DNA of 64,000 bases from an uncultured Bacteroidales bacterium (GTDB taxonomy: Bacteria; Bacteroidota; Bacteroidia; Bacteroidales; Bacteroidaceae), in the NCBI GenBank assembly GCA_902774275.1, contig CACYHN010000002.1, positions 1 to 64,000 of the forward strand, in the 5' to 3' direction. Under the pieces are notes generated by a model. The model made no database searches. It had not been told where the DNA came from and was given only the letters and a program-made list of their open reading frames with translations. The first letter of the stretch is position 1. The number at the start of each line of letters is the position of its first letter. Positions 1-9,154 of the stretch are shown here, one piece after another. The position numbers and the translations under genes were made by a program.

Positions 1-2
1 AA

Positions 3-35
3 CTGATCCGTCACTACAAAGAGATTTCAAAATGA
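3..35 (+). CDS. C-terminal end of upstream gene, probably electron transfer flavoprotein alpha subunit (partial)
   Basis: Only the last ten codons are in the window (reading LIRHYKEISK, then TGA). The stop overlaps the start of the acyl-CoA dehydrogenase in an ATGA arrangement, so the two genes are translationally coupled. In Bacteroidales the gene before this type of acyl-CoA dehydrogenase is usually etfA, and a basic tail of this kind fits EtfA. The identity is inferred from context; the fragment is too short to prove it. Confidence 0.45.
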   Translation: MIRHYKEISK

Positions 36-1723
36 ACAGATATAAAGATACCCCTGAACTTGAAGCCCGCATGCACTCTCCGCTTATGGAGCGCATAGTG
101 GAGCTTAAGGAGAACTTCTATGCTGAGTCTGGCAAATATGACTACGCACCCCAGAACTTTGAGGATGCAATGGACAACTATGACCGCGTGCTGGAACTTA
201 CCGGTAGTGTGTGCGATGATATGATTGCTCCCAATGCCGAGAGCGTAGATCGTGAAGGCTCACATTGCAGCGGTGGCCGCGTACAGTACTCTGAGGGTAC
301 TGCACAGGACCTTAAGGTTATGCATCAGGCCGGATTGTCCGGATTCGGACTGCCCCGTCAGTATGGCGGACTCAATATGCCCGTGACAGTATTCAGCGCA
401 GTAGGTGAGATGATTTCCAGGGCCGATGCATCATTCCAGAACGTATGGGGCCTTCAGTCTTGTGCCGATACAATAAACGAGTTTGGCAGCCCTGAACAGA
501 AAGAGAAATACCTGACTATGGCAAGCAACGGTGCCACCATGTCAATGGACCTTACTGAGCCGGATGCAGGCAGTGACCTGCAGAGCGTGATGCTTAAGGC
601 TACAGAGGACGTGGAGAACGGCTGCTGGCGCCTGAACGGTGTAAAGCGTTTCATCACCAACGGTGACAGCGATATCCACCTGGTTCTGGCCCGCAGTGAG
701 GAGGGTACTACCGATGGCCGCGGCCTGTCACTCTTTATCTATGACAAGCGTAACGGCGGCGTGAATGTACGTCGTATTGAGGATAAGATGGGTATTCACG
801 GATCACCCACCTGTGAGCTGGTGTTCAACAACGCCAAGGCAGAGCTTTGCGGTGACCGCCGCTTGGGCCTTATCAAATATGTGATGTCATTGATGAATGG
901 TGCACGTCTGGGCATAGCAACACAGAGCGTAGGTATTCAGGATGCAGCATGGCGTGAGGCTACGGCATATGCCGCAGAGCGCCGTCAGTTTGGCCGTAAT
1001 ATCGATACATTCCCGGCAGTTTATCAGATGCTGGCTGTGATGAAGGCCAAGATTGAGGCATCACGTTCACTCATGTATGAGACCTCACGTTACGTTGATA
1101 TCTACAAGTCACTTGACCAGATTGCCAAGCTGCGTACACTCACCCCTGAGGAACGTCAGGAGAGCAAGCGTTACAGCCGTTTGGCTGATGCTTTGACACC
1201 TATCACCAAGGGTATGACAAGTGAGTTTGCCAATCAGAACGCATATGACAGCATACAGATACACGGTGGCTCAGGCTTTATGCGTGACTACGCCTGCGAG
1301 CGCCTGTACCGCGATGCCCGTATCACCTCAATCTATGAGGGCACTACTCAGCTTCAGGTTGTAGCCGCACTGCGTTATGTGACCAGCGGCGTATACTCAC
1401 AGTTCGTGAAGGATATGCTTGCCACACTGCCTGAGTCAGAGAACAAGGCAGCCATCAGCGCTCTGGTTGAGAAACTGGATGCCATGACAGCTCATGTACT
1501 GGACCAGAAGGAGACTGAGGTTAATGATTTCTGCGGACGCCGCCTGATGGAGAGTGCAGCTTACAGCGTAATGAGCACCCTGCTTCTGCGTGACTCCATT
1601 GAGACTCCAGACCTTTTTGACAAGTCCCTTAAGGTGTTCCTGGACTACTCACGCTCACAGGTGGAGGGCCACTACAGCGTGGTAATGACCTGGACCGCCC
1701 AGAGTACAGAATATTACAAATAA
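32..1723 (+). CDS. Acyl-CoA dehydrogenase
   Basis: A 563-residue FAD flavoenzyme that oxidises an acyl-CoA to the enoyl-CoA and passes electrons to electron transfer flavoprotein. The family signature TEPDAGSDL is at about residues 174-182, and the C-terminal IYEGTTQLQ motif, which carries the usual catalytic glutamate of the family, is near residue 433. A C-terminal extension of about 120 residues follows, as in the longer bacterial members. The ATG overlaps the stop of the preceding gene by 4 bp, which supports an etf-dehydrogenase operon. Substrate chain length cannot be read from the sequence. Confidence 0.93.
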   Translation: MNRYKDTPELEARMHSPLMERIVELKENFYAESGKYDYAPQNFEDAMDNYDRVLELTGSVCDDMIAPNAESVDREGSHCSGGRVQYSEGTAQDLKVMHQAGLSGFGLPRQYGGLNMPVTVFSAVGEMISRADASFQNVWGLQSCADTINEFGSPEQKEKYLTMASNGATMSMDLTEPDAGSDLQSVMLKATEDVENGCWRLNGVKRFITNGDSDIHLVLARSEEGTTDGRGLSLFIYDKRNGGVNVRRIEDKMGIHGSPTCELVFNNAKAELCGDRRLGLIKYVMSLMNGARLGIATQSVGIQDAAWREATAYAAERRQFGRNIDTFPAVYQMLAVMKAKIEASRSLMYETSRYVDIYKSLDQIAKLRTLTPEERQESKRYSRLADALTPITKGMTSEFANQNAYDSIQIHGGSGFMRDYACERLYRDARITSIYEGTTQLQVVAALRYVTSGVYSQFVKDMLATLPESENKAAISALVEKLDAMTAHVLDQKETEVNDFCGRRLMESAAYSVMSTLLLRDSIETPDLFDKSLKVFLDYSRSQVEGHYSVVMTWTAQSTEYYK

Positions 1724-1727
1724 TGAG

Positions 1728-1735
1728 TAATTTTG
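1728..1735 (+). promoter_or_regulatory. Bacteroidota -7 box (TAATTTTG) for the MATE gene
   Basis: TAATTTTG matches the Bacteroidota -7 consensus TAnnTTTG. It lies 22 bp before the GTG start of the MATE exporter and just after the dehydrogenase stop. No clear -33 TTTG is seen. Confidence 0.5.
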
Positions 1736-1757
1736 TGCCAGGTTTTAAATAGACTCT

Positions 1758-3155
1758 GTGCACAGCAACAATAGTGACATATTGAAGAGTGAGGCCCGTT
1801 ACAGACGGCTCACGGAGACACCGGTTCCCCGTCTGGTGATGAGTCTGGCGGTGCCTACCATAATCAGTATGTCAATATCGGCCATCTACAATATTGTAGA
1901 TTCATGGTTTGTGGGCCACATCAGCACTTTCGCTACGGCGGGTGTAGGTGTGGCTTTCTCATATCAGTCAATAATACAGGCGGTAGGTTTCTTCTTTGGG
2001 CACGGATCCGGCAACTACATGTCACGCGCCCTTGGCGCACGTGATGCAGAGGGTGCCGGCAAGATGGCAGCCACGGGATTCATTTCATCATTCCTGATAG
2101 GCCTGCTCTTTATGGTGGCTGGCATGTTGTTCATGACTCCGCTTTCACGCCTGCTGGGTGCAACACCTGATGTGGTTCCTTACTCCAACGCTTACCTTAA
2201 ATGGATTCTTATAGCAACGCCGTTCCTGGTGTCACAGATGACGCTGAACAACCAGCTGCGTCTGCAGGGTAATGCCGTGCTGGCCATGATAGGTATTGCG
2301 GCCGGTATGGTGCTGAACATATTCTTTGACTGGCTGCTGATAAACCATCTGGGTATGGGTGTTACAGGCGCAGCCATGGCTACACTTATCAGCCAGTTCA
2401 TATCATGGTGCCTGTTGCTGTGGGCTACCACATTTGATGGCAACGTACATATACGCTTGACCAATTTTGCTCCGTCATTGGAGCGGTACCGCGAGATAGG
2501 GGCAGGTGGCCTGCCTTCACTAATGCGTCAGTCTCTGTCCAGCATATCGGCCATATGCATGAACTGGGCGGCAGCAAGCTATGCGCTTGAGGGACAGGAG
2601 GCATCGACCATAGCTGCCTTTACGGTGGTGGCCAGAGTGATGCAGTGCTCAATGGCTGTAATACTTGGCGTGGGGCAGGGGTTCCAGCCGGTGTGCGGAT
2701 TCAACTGGGGTGCTAAACTCTATAACAGGGTAAGGCAGTCATATACGTTTACCATAAGCATGTGCGTGATTATACTGCTTGTGATGTCATCATTGGGATT
2801 GATATATGCTCCGCAGATAATATCATTCTTCCGTGATGAGGATCCTGAACTCATAAGGATAGGAGCGCGCGTGCTGCGCTGGCAGTGTGTGGCATTCCCG
2901 CTGGTGGGCTTGACAACACCTACCAACATGCTGCTGCAGAACATACGCCGCACCGGACGAGCCACAATCCTGGCCATGAGCCGACACGGTTTTGCGTTCT
3001 ATCCCATATTCTTCATAATGCCTGCAATATGGGGCCTGGAGGGGCTTGAGGCTACAATGGCTACGGCCGATGTGATAACATTCTCTATTGCCTTGCCCTT
3101 TGCAATCAGTATAATAAGGGAACTTTCGGCCCGTGAAAGGGGTGAAATATCATAA
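1758..3155 (+). CDS. MATE family efflux transporter
   Basis: A 465-residue polytopic membrane protein with about twelve hydrophobic segments in two repeated halves, the MATE fold. It opens with a polar segment followed by TPVPRLVMSLAVPTIISM, typical of the first MATE helix. The family exports cations or drugs using a Na+ or H+ gradient. The start is a GTG; no in-frame ATG lies closer to the first helix. It has its own -7 box, so it is probably transcribed apart from the dehydrogenase. Substrate unknown. Confidence 0.9.
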   Translation: MHSNNSDILKSEARYRRLTETPVPRLVMSLAVPTIISMSISAIYNIVDSWFVGHISTFATAGVGVAFSYQSIIQAVGFFFGHGSGNYMSRALGARDAEGAGKMAATGFISSFLIGLLFMVAGMLFMTPLSRLLGATPDVVPYSNAYLKWILIATPFLVSQMTLNNQLRLQGNAVLAMIGIAAGMVLNIFFDWLLINHLGMGVTGAAMATLISQFISWCLLLWATTFDGNVHIRLTNFAPSLERYREIGAGGLPSLMRQSLSSISAICMNWAAASYALEGQEASTIAAFTVVARVMQCSMAVILGVGQGFQPVCGFNWGAKLYNRVRQSYTFTISMCVIILLVMSSLGLIYAPQIISFFRDEDPELIRIGARVLRWQCVAFPLVGLTTPTNMLLQNIRRTGRATILAMSRHGFAFYPIFFIMPAIWGLEGLEATMATADVITFSIALPFAISIIRELSARERGEIS

Positions 3156-3176
3156 AAACTCCATACCTTTAGCGGC

Positions 3177-4244
3177 ATGAAACAATCATTCAGCCAGCAA
3201 CTGGAATTGCTCAAGAAACTTATTGCCACTCCGTCAGTAACACGGTCTGAGCAAGAGGCATCGGCCATAATGAAGGCTGATATGGAGAGTAACGGATATA
3301 AGCCGGAATGCATTGGGCTTAATCTGCTCTGCTATGGCCATTCATATAGTCAGAACAAGCCTACTTTGCTCCTGAACAGCCATATTGATACCGTAAAGCC
3401 TGTGGCAGGTTGGACCAAAGACCCGTTCACTCCTACAGAGGAGGATGGAAAACTCTATGGGTTGGGCAGCAATGATGATGGCGCAGGGCTGGTTTCGCTG
3501 CTTTATACATTTTATGAACTTGACAGTAAGCCGCAGCCGTATAATGTATTGTTCCTGGCCACTGTTGAGGAGGAGGTAAACGGACAGGGAGGAATGAAAC
3601 TGGCCGTGCAGAGCCTGCCGCATATTGATGTGGCTCTGATAGGTGAGCCTACCGGTATGCAGCCGGCAGTGGCTGAGAAGGGGCTTATGGTACTGGATTT
3701 CACGGTTCATGGAAAGGCTGGGCATGCTGCACGCAATGAGGGCATAAATGCACTCTATCGTGCTACTGAACTGATAGAGAAACTGCGCACTTTCAAGTTT
3801 GACAAGGTATCAGATCTGCTTGGCCCGGTCAAGTTTACCATTACGATGATAAATGCCGGGACACAGCACAATGTGATTCCTGATATATGTACATTTACAG
3901 CCGATGTTCGCACCAATGAACTCTACTCCAATCGTGAGGTGTTTGACATAATAAGCGGTATGCTACCTGAGTGGTGTGAGGTGAAGGCCCGCTCATTCAA
4001 TCTGAACTCATCAAAGATAGAGGTGAACCACCCAATAATACGGAAGGCTGTCAGCATGGGTCTTAAGCCATACGGCTCACCTACGCTTTCAGACCAGGCC
4101 ATACTGGATTGCCCTTCATTCAAGATGGGCCCGGGTGACTCTGCACGTTCACATACTGCCGATGAATTTGTTACACTTTCAGAGTTGGAACAGGCGGTTC
4201 CAATGTACTTGAGTCTTCTTGAAAATCTCGATATTGAGGGGTGA
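3177..4244 (+). CDS. argE: M20 family metallo-hydrolase, probable acetyl- or succinylornithine deacylase
   Basis: A 355-residue zinc peptidase-fold enzyme. Visible M20 ligand motifs are NSHIDTV (His and Asp), GSNDDGAG (bridging Asp), EEEVNGQGG (catalytic Glu and ligand Glu) and GEPT, with a late GPGDSARSHTADEF carrying the last His. It most resembles the short Bacteroidota deacylase that removes the N-acyl group of ornithine in arginine synthesis; members of the phylum are known to use succinylated intermediates. The gene begins 21 bp after the MATE stop. No other arg genes are nearby, so substrate assignment rests on family resemblance. Confidence 0.8.
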   Translation: MKQSFSQQLELLKKLIATPSVTRSEQEASAIMKADMESNGYKPECIGLNLLCYGHSYSQNKPTLLLNSHIDTVKPVAGWTKDPFTPTEEDGKLYGLGSNDDGAGLVSLLYTFYELDSKPQPYNVLFLATVEEEVNGQGGMKLAVQSLPHIDVALIGEPTGMQPAVAEKGLMVLDFTVHGKAGHAARNEGINALYRATELIEKLRTFKFDKVSDLLGPVKFTITMINAGTQHNVIPDICTFTADVRTNELYSNREVFDIISGMLPEWCEVKARSFNLNSSKIEVNHPIIRKAVSMGLKPYGSPTLSDQAILDCPSFKMGPGDSARSHTADEFVTLSELEQAVPMYLSLLENLDIEG

Positions 4245-4344
4245 TTTTAGCATCTTTGCTTTGAAAAAGGCTCTATAAAGTGTTATAAACTGCAAAAATT
4301 CATTTAAATACCTCTCAAAAACATACAACATAAAAAATAAAGAA

Positions 4345-4352
4345 TATCTTTG
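4345..4352 (+). promoter_or_regulatory. -7 box TATCTTTG driving a candidate small RNA
   Basis: A perfect match to the Bacteroidota -7 consensus in an AT-rich stretch after argE. Transcription would start at about 4357, exactly at the base of a 9-bp stem. An imperfect second box (CATCTTTG) lies at 4251-4258. Confidence 0.6.
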
Positions 4353-4355
4353 TAG

Positions 4356-4502
4356 CGCGATTACGAAGGCGGGTATCTGCCGGGTAGTCGCGTTTGAATG
4401 TAAGATAGTCCTTTTTATAAATATCATTGGGTATCGTTTGATGTGAATCACGCGCCGCCAAAAAAAGAGAAGAGCAACCAATAGGCTACTCTTCTTTTTT
4501 TT
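4356..4502 (+). ncRNA. Candidate structured small RNA or leader RNA (about 147 nt)
   Basis: There is no credible reading frame here. A 9-bp stem (4356-4364 with 4384-4392, one G-T wobble) encloses an inner GGCG/TGCC hairpin. A second helix can form between GATAGTCC near 4414 and GGGTATC near 4429. The transcript would end in a stem-loop followed by seven or eight T. A good promoter at the 5' end and a terminator at the 3' end argue for a discrete RNA. It could be a free sRNA (a 6S-like RNA is one possibility) or an attenuating leader for the ATPase gene 38 bp beyond. I do not recognise the class. Confidence 0.5.
4468..4502 (+). terminator. Intrinsic terminator of the candidate small RNA
   Basis: AGAAGAG pairs with CTCTTCT (4468-4474 with 4489-4495), with partial inner pairing, and is followed by a T run. 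It stands 38 bp before the ATPase start; a weak box TACTTTTA at 4504-4511 could restart transcription. Confidence 0.65.
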
Positions 4503-4540
4503 ATACTTTTACGGATGTAAACCATAAACTGACATTCATT

Positions 4541-5362
4541 ATGGAAAACAGGTATGCTGACGGCATAAGCCGGATAGAGATCAATTCCCTTTGGGGCAGG
4601 AAGCATATAGTATGGAATCTGCGTCCTGACGTAAACATACTGAGCGGTGTAAACGGTACGGGTAAAAGCACCATCCTGAATAAGACTGTGTCCCGTCTTG
4701 ATTACCTTGCAGGCGAGGGCAAGGAGGAGAGTCCTGAGGTGACGATAGACCTTTATCCTGAAGGAAACGATAAGCTCAGATATGATGTGATACGCAGTAT
4801 AGACCGTCCGCTCATGCACAGCAACCTGCTGGAGAAGATGTCTGACAAGAGTGTGGTGTCAGAACTTGACTGGCAACTCTACAAGTTGCAGCGCCGATAT
4901 CTGGATTATCAGGTAAACATTGGTAACCGTACCATACAACTCCTTACATCCGGTGATCCGGACAAGATAATGGAGGCCCAACAGATATCGGCCCCCCGAA
5001 TAAAGTTCATGGATTATATGGATGAACTGTTTACGGATACCGGTAAGAAGATTGACCGTACCAGCAATGAGATAAGGTTTGACCAGTTCGGTTCATCTCT
5101 TGAGCCTTATAAACTTTCATCGGGTGAGAAACAGTTGCTTGTGATAATGCTTACCACGCTTGTACAGGATATGCATCCTTGTGTGCTGCTTATGGATGAG
5201 CCTGAGATATCACTTCATATAGAATGGCAGCAGCAGCTCATACAGCGCGTACGTTCACTTAATCCCAATGTGCAGATTATTATGACCACGCACTCGCCGG
5301 CTCTCATTATGGATGGCTGGATGGATGCTGTGACCGATGTGGATGACATAACGGTAAAGTGA
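4541..5362 (+). CDS. AAA/ABC-type ATPase, AriA-like partner of the DUF4435 gene
   Basis: A compact 273-residue ATPase of the ABC/SMC-like (AAA_15/AAA_21) type. Walker A GVNGTGKST is at about residues 36-44, the signature LSSGEKQ near 192, Walker B LLMDEPE near 216, and the switch histidine in TTHSP near 249. There are no membrane segments. It is followed after 13 bp by a DUF4435 gene. An ATPase of this type plus DUF4435 is the composition of the PARIS anti-phage system (AriA, AriB), but this protein is shorter than typical AriA and sits among housekeeping genes. Function is therefore open: defence, or another nucleic-acid role. Confidence 0.8.
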   Translation: MENRYADGISRIEINSLWGRKHIVWNLRPDVNILSGVNGTGKSTILNKTVSRLDYLAGEGKEESPEVTIDLYPEGNDKLRYDVIRSIDRPLMHSNLLEKMSDKSVVSELDWQLYKLQRRYLDYQVNIGNRTIQLLTSGDPDKIMEAQQISAPRIKFMDYMDELFTDTGKKIDRTSNEIRFDQFGSSLEPYKLSSGEKQLLVIMLTTLVQDMHPCVLLMDEPEISLHIEWQQQLIQRVRSLNPNVQIIMTTHSPALIMDGWMDAVTDVDDITVK

Positions 5363-5375
5363 GAAATCATTTGGC

Positions 5376-6440
5376 ATGAAGAGACTGACTGACAATATTA
5401 ACTCCCGATATTTTGAGGCTGCCGATAGGCTTCTGCCCAATAAGCGCCGAGGCCGTATCATTGCCTTTGTGGAGAGTTATGATGATGTCTCTTTCTGGCG
5501 GTTGCTGCTTGATGAGTTTGAGACTCCTAACCATTATTTCCAGATAATGCTGCCTAACAGGGGCGGACTTACCAAAGGCAAGAAATCAGCTTTGCGTTCC
5601 TGTATAGAGCATAATGGGCTGGGAAATAGTCTGATAGCCTGTGTGGATAGTGATTATGACTGGCTGTTGCAGGGTGTCACCCAGACATCGAAGGAGATTA
5701 TTTCAAGCCCGTACGTAATACAGACCTATACATACGCCATCGAGAACTATCAGTGCTGGGCGGGGAGTCTGCACCAGATATGTGTACAGTGCACACTTAA
5801 TGACCATCGTCTGATAGATTTCCCCGCCTTTATGGAGCTCTATTCAAAGGCGGTTTATCCGCTGTTTGTGTGGAATGTGTGGTTCTATCGTAAGAAACTG
5901 CATAACCAGTTCAGCATGCAGGACCTGAACATAGACATCCGCATAAAGAGTGTTGACGTACGTCGTCCGCAGGGTGCAATTGTGGGCGTTCAGGAGCGTG
6001 TGGCACGTAAGCTGAGATGGTTGGAGGGCCATTACCCGCAAGCAATACCTGAGGTTGCGGCCTTAAGGCAGGAACTGACCGGAATGGGGGTTACGGAAAA
6101 CAATACATATTTGTTCCTGCAGGGGCATCACCTTATAGAAAATGTGATAATGAAACTGCTGATGCCGGTATGTACTGCTTTGCGCCAGGAACGTGAAGCG
6201 GAGATAAGCCGGCTTGCCGTGCATAACCAGCAGTACAGGAACGAGATAAGCGCATACCAACACAGCCAGATGGGACTGGCCGAGGCTATCAGGAAAAACA
6301 CACACTACAGGGCGTGTGAGATGTATGAACGTATGCGTGCTGATGTGCGTGAATTCTTAGCGACGCTTCCAGAAGGAGGGGGTGAGAACCAGCAGGACAC
6401 TGAAGACCTCAAGTCGGCCCACCAGCATAAGGAAAGTTGA
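5376..6440 (+). CDS. DUF4435 (Toprim-like) protein, AriB-like
   Basis: A 354-residue soluble protein. FVESYDD at about residue 31 and VDSDYD at about residue 90 supply the Glu and Asp-x-Asp expected for the metal site of the Toprim-like DUF4435 fold, and the PNRGG segment lies between them. The C-terminal half is helical, with many charged residues. It follows the ATPase by 13 bp, so they form one operon. Its last 84 bp overlap the end of trkH on the other strand. Known relatives (AriB of PARIS) are nucleases released by their ATPase partner; nuclease activity here is inference. Confidence 0.78.
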   Translation: MKRLTDNINSRYFEAADRLLPNKRRGRIIAFVESYDDVSFWRLLLDEFETPNHYFQIMLPNRGGLTKGKKSALRSCIEHNGLGNSLIACVDSDYDWLLQGVTQTSKEIISSPYVIQTYTYAIENYQCWAGSLHQICVQCTLNDHRLIDFPAFMELYSKAVYPLFVWNVWFYRKKLHNQFSMQDLNIDIRIKSVDVRRPQGAIVGVQERVARKLRWLEGHYPQAIPEVAALRQELTGMGVTENNTYLFLQGHHLIENVIMKLLMPVCTALRQEREAEISRLAVHNQQYRNEISAYQHSQMGLAEAIRKNTHYRACEMYERMRADVREFLATLPEGGGENQQDTEDLKSAHQHKES

Positions 6441-7820
6441 GAACCACTTGCCTATGGTGGGCATGTCATCCCACGGAATGTTACAGCCGTGATATCCTAT
6501 AGTCAGACCTATATTGCTAAGGCAGGACAGTGAAATGCCGTATGCTTCAGCTATGTCAATGCCGATAGCCAGATAGAAGAACCATCCCACAAATACGAGT
6601 GCAAAGAAGAATATGCTGAACGTGAGCACGCTTTGACGCGTTGATTGTGCTATTACCTTGCCGTTTGCGCGGACCGGAAGTATAGCATTGGGATGCAGTA
6701 TGCGGTTGAACTCATTGCGCATGGATTTAATCAGGATGGCTATACGGATAGATTTCATACCACCTGTGGTAGAGCCTGCGCAGGCTCCTAGATACATGCA
6801 CAATCCCAGTATCATCCAGATAAACGGCGGCCAAAGGGTATAGTCTGTAGATGTAAAGCCTGTGGTGGTTATGATGGCTGTCACATGGAACAGTGCGTTG
6901 CGCAGTGATTCCGCTCCGTTATATGGCGTGGAGATGAACAGGCTTATGCCGACTATTGCAGTAAAGAGGCCCAGAAACAACAGATACCATTTGAACTGGG
7001 TATCCTCAATGAGTTTATGTATTTTGCCTTGAAATACCACAAAGAAGAGCAATCCGTAGTTGATGCCTGACAGGAACATGAAGAATGTGATCACATACTC
7101 TACGGCGTGTGAGTTAAAGTAGGCTATGCTGGCATTTTTGGTAGAGAACCCTCCTGTGGCCGCGGTACATAATGCGTGGTTTATGCTGTCAAAGATGCCC
7201 ATCCCGCAGAATCTGAGGCATATGGCGCAGAGAACGGTAATAAGGATATAGACGGTTATGATCCAACGGCCGCTGACACTTATCCTGGGATGAAGCTTGC
7301 CGTGCGTGGGGCCTATTGCCTCAGCAGCAAAGAGCTGTACCTCACCTACACCGAATATAGGCAATACTGCTACCGTAAAGAATACTATTCCCAAACCTCC
7401 TATCCACTGTGTCAGGCTACGCCAGAACAGCAGCCCGTGAGGCATGGCCTCAATATCATCCAGAATGGTGGCACCGGTGGTGGTGAATCCGGACATGGTT
7501 TCAAAGAAAGCATCGGTGAAATTAGGGATGTATTTGCTTACAAAGTAGGGTAGAGAGCCGAACACAGAGAAGAGGACCCAGCTGACAGCTACTACTATAT
7601 AACCGTCACGGCGCGTCATGGCACCTTCATTCTTGCGCGCACTCTTGCCAAGCAGCATCAGGGCCATGCCGCAGCAGGCACTCATAAGTGATGCCATGAT
7701 GAACCCGAACAGGTCATTCTCACCATAAAACAGGGGAATAAGGGAGCATACCAACATTATTCCTGATTCAATAAGAAGCAGGACGCCCAGTATGCGGTGT
7801 ATGATCCTGAAGTGTATCAA
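6357..7820 (-). CDS. trkH: Potassium uptake protein TrkH
   Basis: A 487-residue K+ channel-like transporter with the four repeated membrane-pore-membrane units of the Trk/Ktr family. Selectivity-filter-like segments with TTGAT, ATGGF, TTGF and NIGLT cores are visible in order. It ends in TPSFWKRR, a normal family C-terminus. Its start overlaps the trkA stop by 4 bp, so it is the last gene of dxs-trkA-trkH. Its 3' end runs 84 bp into the convergent DUF4435 gene. Confidence 0.93.
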   Translation of the reverse strand: MIHFRIIHRILGVLLLIESGIMLVCSLIPLFYGENDLFGFIMASLMSACCGMALMLLGKSARKNEGAMTRRDGYIVVAVSWVLFSVFGSLPYFVSKYIPNFTDAFFETMSGFTTTGATILDDIEAMPHGLLFWRSLTQWIGGLGIVFFTVAVLPIFGVGEVQLFAAEAIGPTHGKLHPRISVSGRWIITVYILITVLCAICLRFCGMGIFDSINHALCTAATGGFSTKNASIAYFNSHAVEYVITFFMFLSGINYGLLFFVVFQGKIHKLIEDTQFKWYLLFLGLFTAIVGISLFISTPYNGAESLRNALFHVTAIITTTGFTSTDYTLWPPFIWMILGLCMYLGACAGSTTGGMKSIRIAILIKSMRNEFNRILHPNAILPVRANGKVIAQSTRQSVLTFSIFFFALVFVGWFFYLAIGIDIAEAYGISLSCLSNIGLTIGYHGCNIPWDDMPTIGKWFSTFLMLVGRLEVFSVLLVLTPSFWKRR

Positions 7821-9154
7821 TTGAAATACTTTTCTATTGTTTTGATCATGCCTTCCAGACAGAATACCACTACGTGGTCACCTTCCTGGATCTGGGTGTC
7901 ACCTGTTACCAGGATAGCCTCTTTGTCACGTATAAGTCCGCCAATGGTAACGCCGCGCGGGAGTGATATGTCCTTGATCAGATTGCGGGTTATCTTTGCG
8001 CCTGGCATAACGTTGAATTCGGCTACATCGGCATTGGCAAAGGTGAGGCACTTCACGTTGGTAACATCGGCGTCAAGCATCATCTGGTAGATATGGCTGG
8101 CGGCAATCTTCTTCTTGTTGATGACAGTTCCGATATCCAGCTTTTCAGCCATATTGATGTAGTCAATGTTCTCAACTTCAGCGATTGTTTTGGTTACGCC
8201 GAAACGTTTGGCAGCCAGACAAGCCAGGATATTGGTCTCTGAATTGTCTGTCAGGGCTACGAATGCCTCAGTATGGTCTATACCTTCACTTGTGAGCAGA
8301 CTGGGATCCCTACCGTCACCGTTTATTATCATGACCTTGTCATCACAGAGCTCTGTCAGGCGGTTGCACTTGTCCAGATCACTCTCAATGATCTTGAGGT
8401 TCATATAGTCAGGCATGAGTTTTGCCGTGCGGACGGCTATTCGGCTTCCGCCCATTATAATCACGTCACGTACATCGGGCAGTTCTTCCTTACCGGCTAT
8501 CTTGCGGATGTGCGGGATGTGTTTCTTCATTGTCATGAAATAGACCAGGTCACCGGCCTGTATGGTATCTGAACCGCTGGGGATTATGGTCTCGCCTTCA
8601 CGTAGTATCGCTACGATATGATATGGACGTTCCTTACCCAGTTGTGAGAGCGGCTTGTCAAGAATCTGCGCATTGTCACGGAGCTTGATGCCCATCATGA
8701 CGAGTGCTCCTCCGGCAAATTCCCACCACTGGCGTATCCAGCTAAGCTTCATGCCATCCACGATATCCTTGGCGGCAAGCATCTCTGGATAGATAAGGGA
8801 ATTTACGCCCATGTTGGTGAAAAACTCCTTTTGCTTGGGCTGAAGATATTCGTAGTTGTCTATGCGGGCTACGGTTTTCTTGGCTCCCAGATAATGTGCC
8901 AGCTGGCAGGACATAAGGTTGCGGCTTTCATCAGGAGTGACGGCCACGAACAGGTCAGCACTGTCAGCACCGGCCTCCTTGAGTCCGTGAAACGACAACG
9001 GTGATTCCTGGATTGTAAGAAGGTCAAAACTGGAGTCAAGACGGCTCAGCTTATGCTCGCTCTCGTCTATGAGGGTAATGTCCTGGTTCTCACCTGACAG
9101 GAGCTTGGCCAGGTGAATACCTACATTTCCCGCTCCTGCAATAACGATTTTCAT
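7817..9154 (-). CDS. trkA: Trk system potassium uptake regulatory protein TrkA
   Basis: A 445-residue cytoplasmic NAD-binding gate of the Trk transporter with two RCK units. The first Rossmann motif [13 protein letters not shown] is at residues 6-18 and the second, [14 protein letters not shown], is near residue 235; each is followed by a TrkA-C domain. It overlaps dxs upstream and trkH downstream by 4 bp each, so all three are coupled. It should assemble with TrkH and respond to nucleotide binding. Confidence 0.94.
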   Translation of the reverse strand: MKIVIAGAGNVGIHLAKLLSGENQDITLIDESEHKLSRLDSSFDLLTIQESPLSFHGLKEAGADSADLFVAVTPDESRNLMSCQLAHYLGAKKTVARIDNYEYLQPKQKEFFTNMGVNSLIYPEMLAAKDIVDGMKLSWIRQWWEFAGGALVMMGIKLRDNAQILDKPLSQLGKERPYHIVAILREGETIIPSGSDTIQAGDLVYFMTMKKHIPHIRKIAGKEELPDVRDVIIMGGSRIAVRTAKLMPDYMNLKIIESDLDKCNRLTELCDDKVMIINGDGRDPSLLTSEGIDHTEAFVALTDNSETNILACLAAKRFGVTKTIAEVENIDYINMAEKLDIGTVINKKKIAASHIYQMMLDADVTNVKCLTFANADVAEFNVMPGAKITRNLIKDISLPRGVTIGGLIRDKEAILVTGDTQIQEGDHVVVFCLEGMIKTIEKYFN

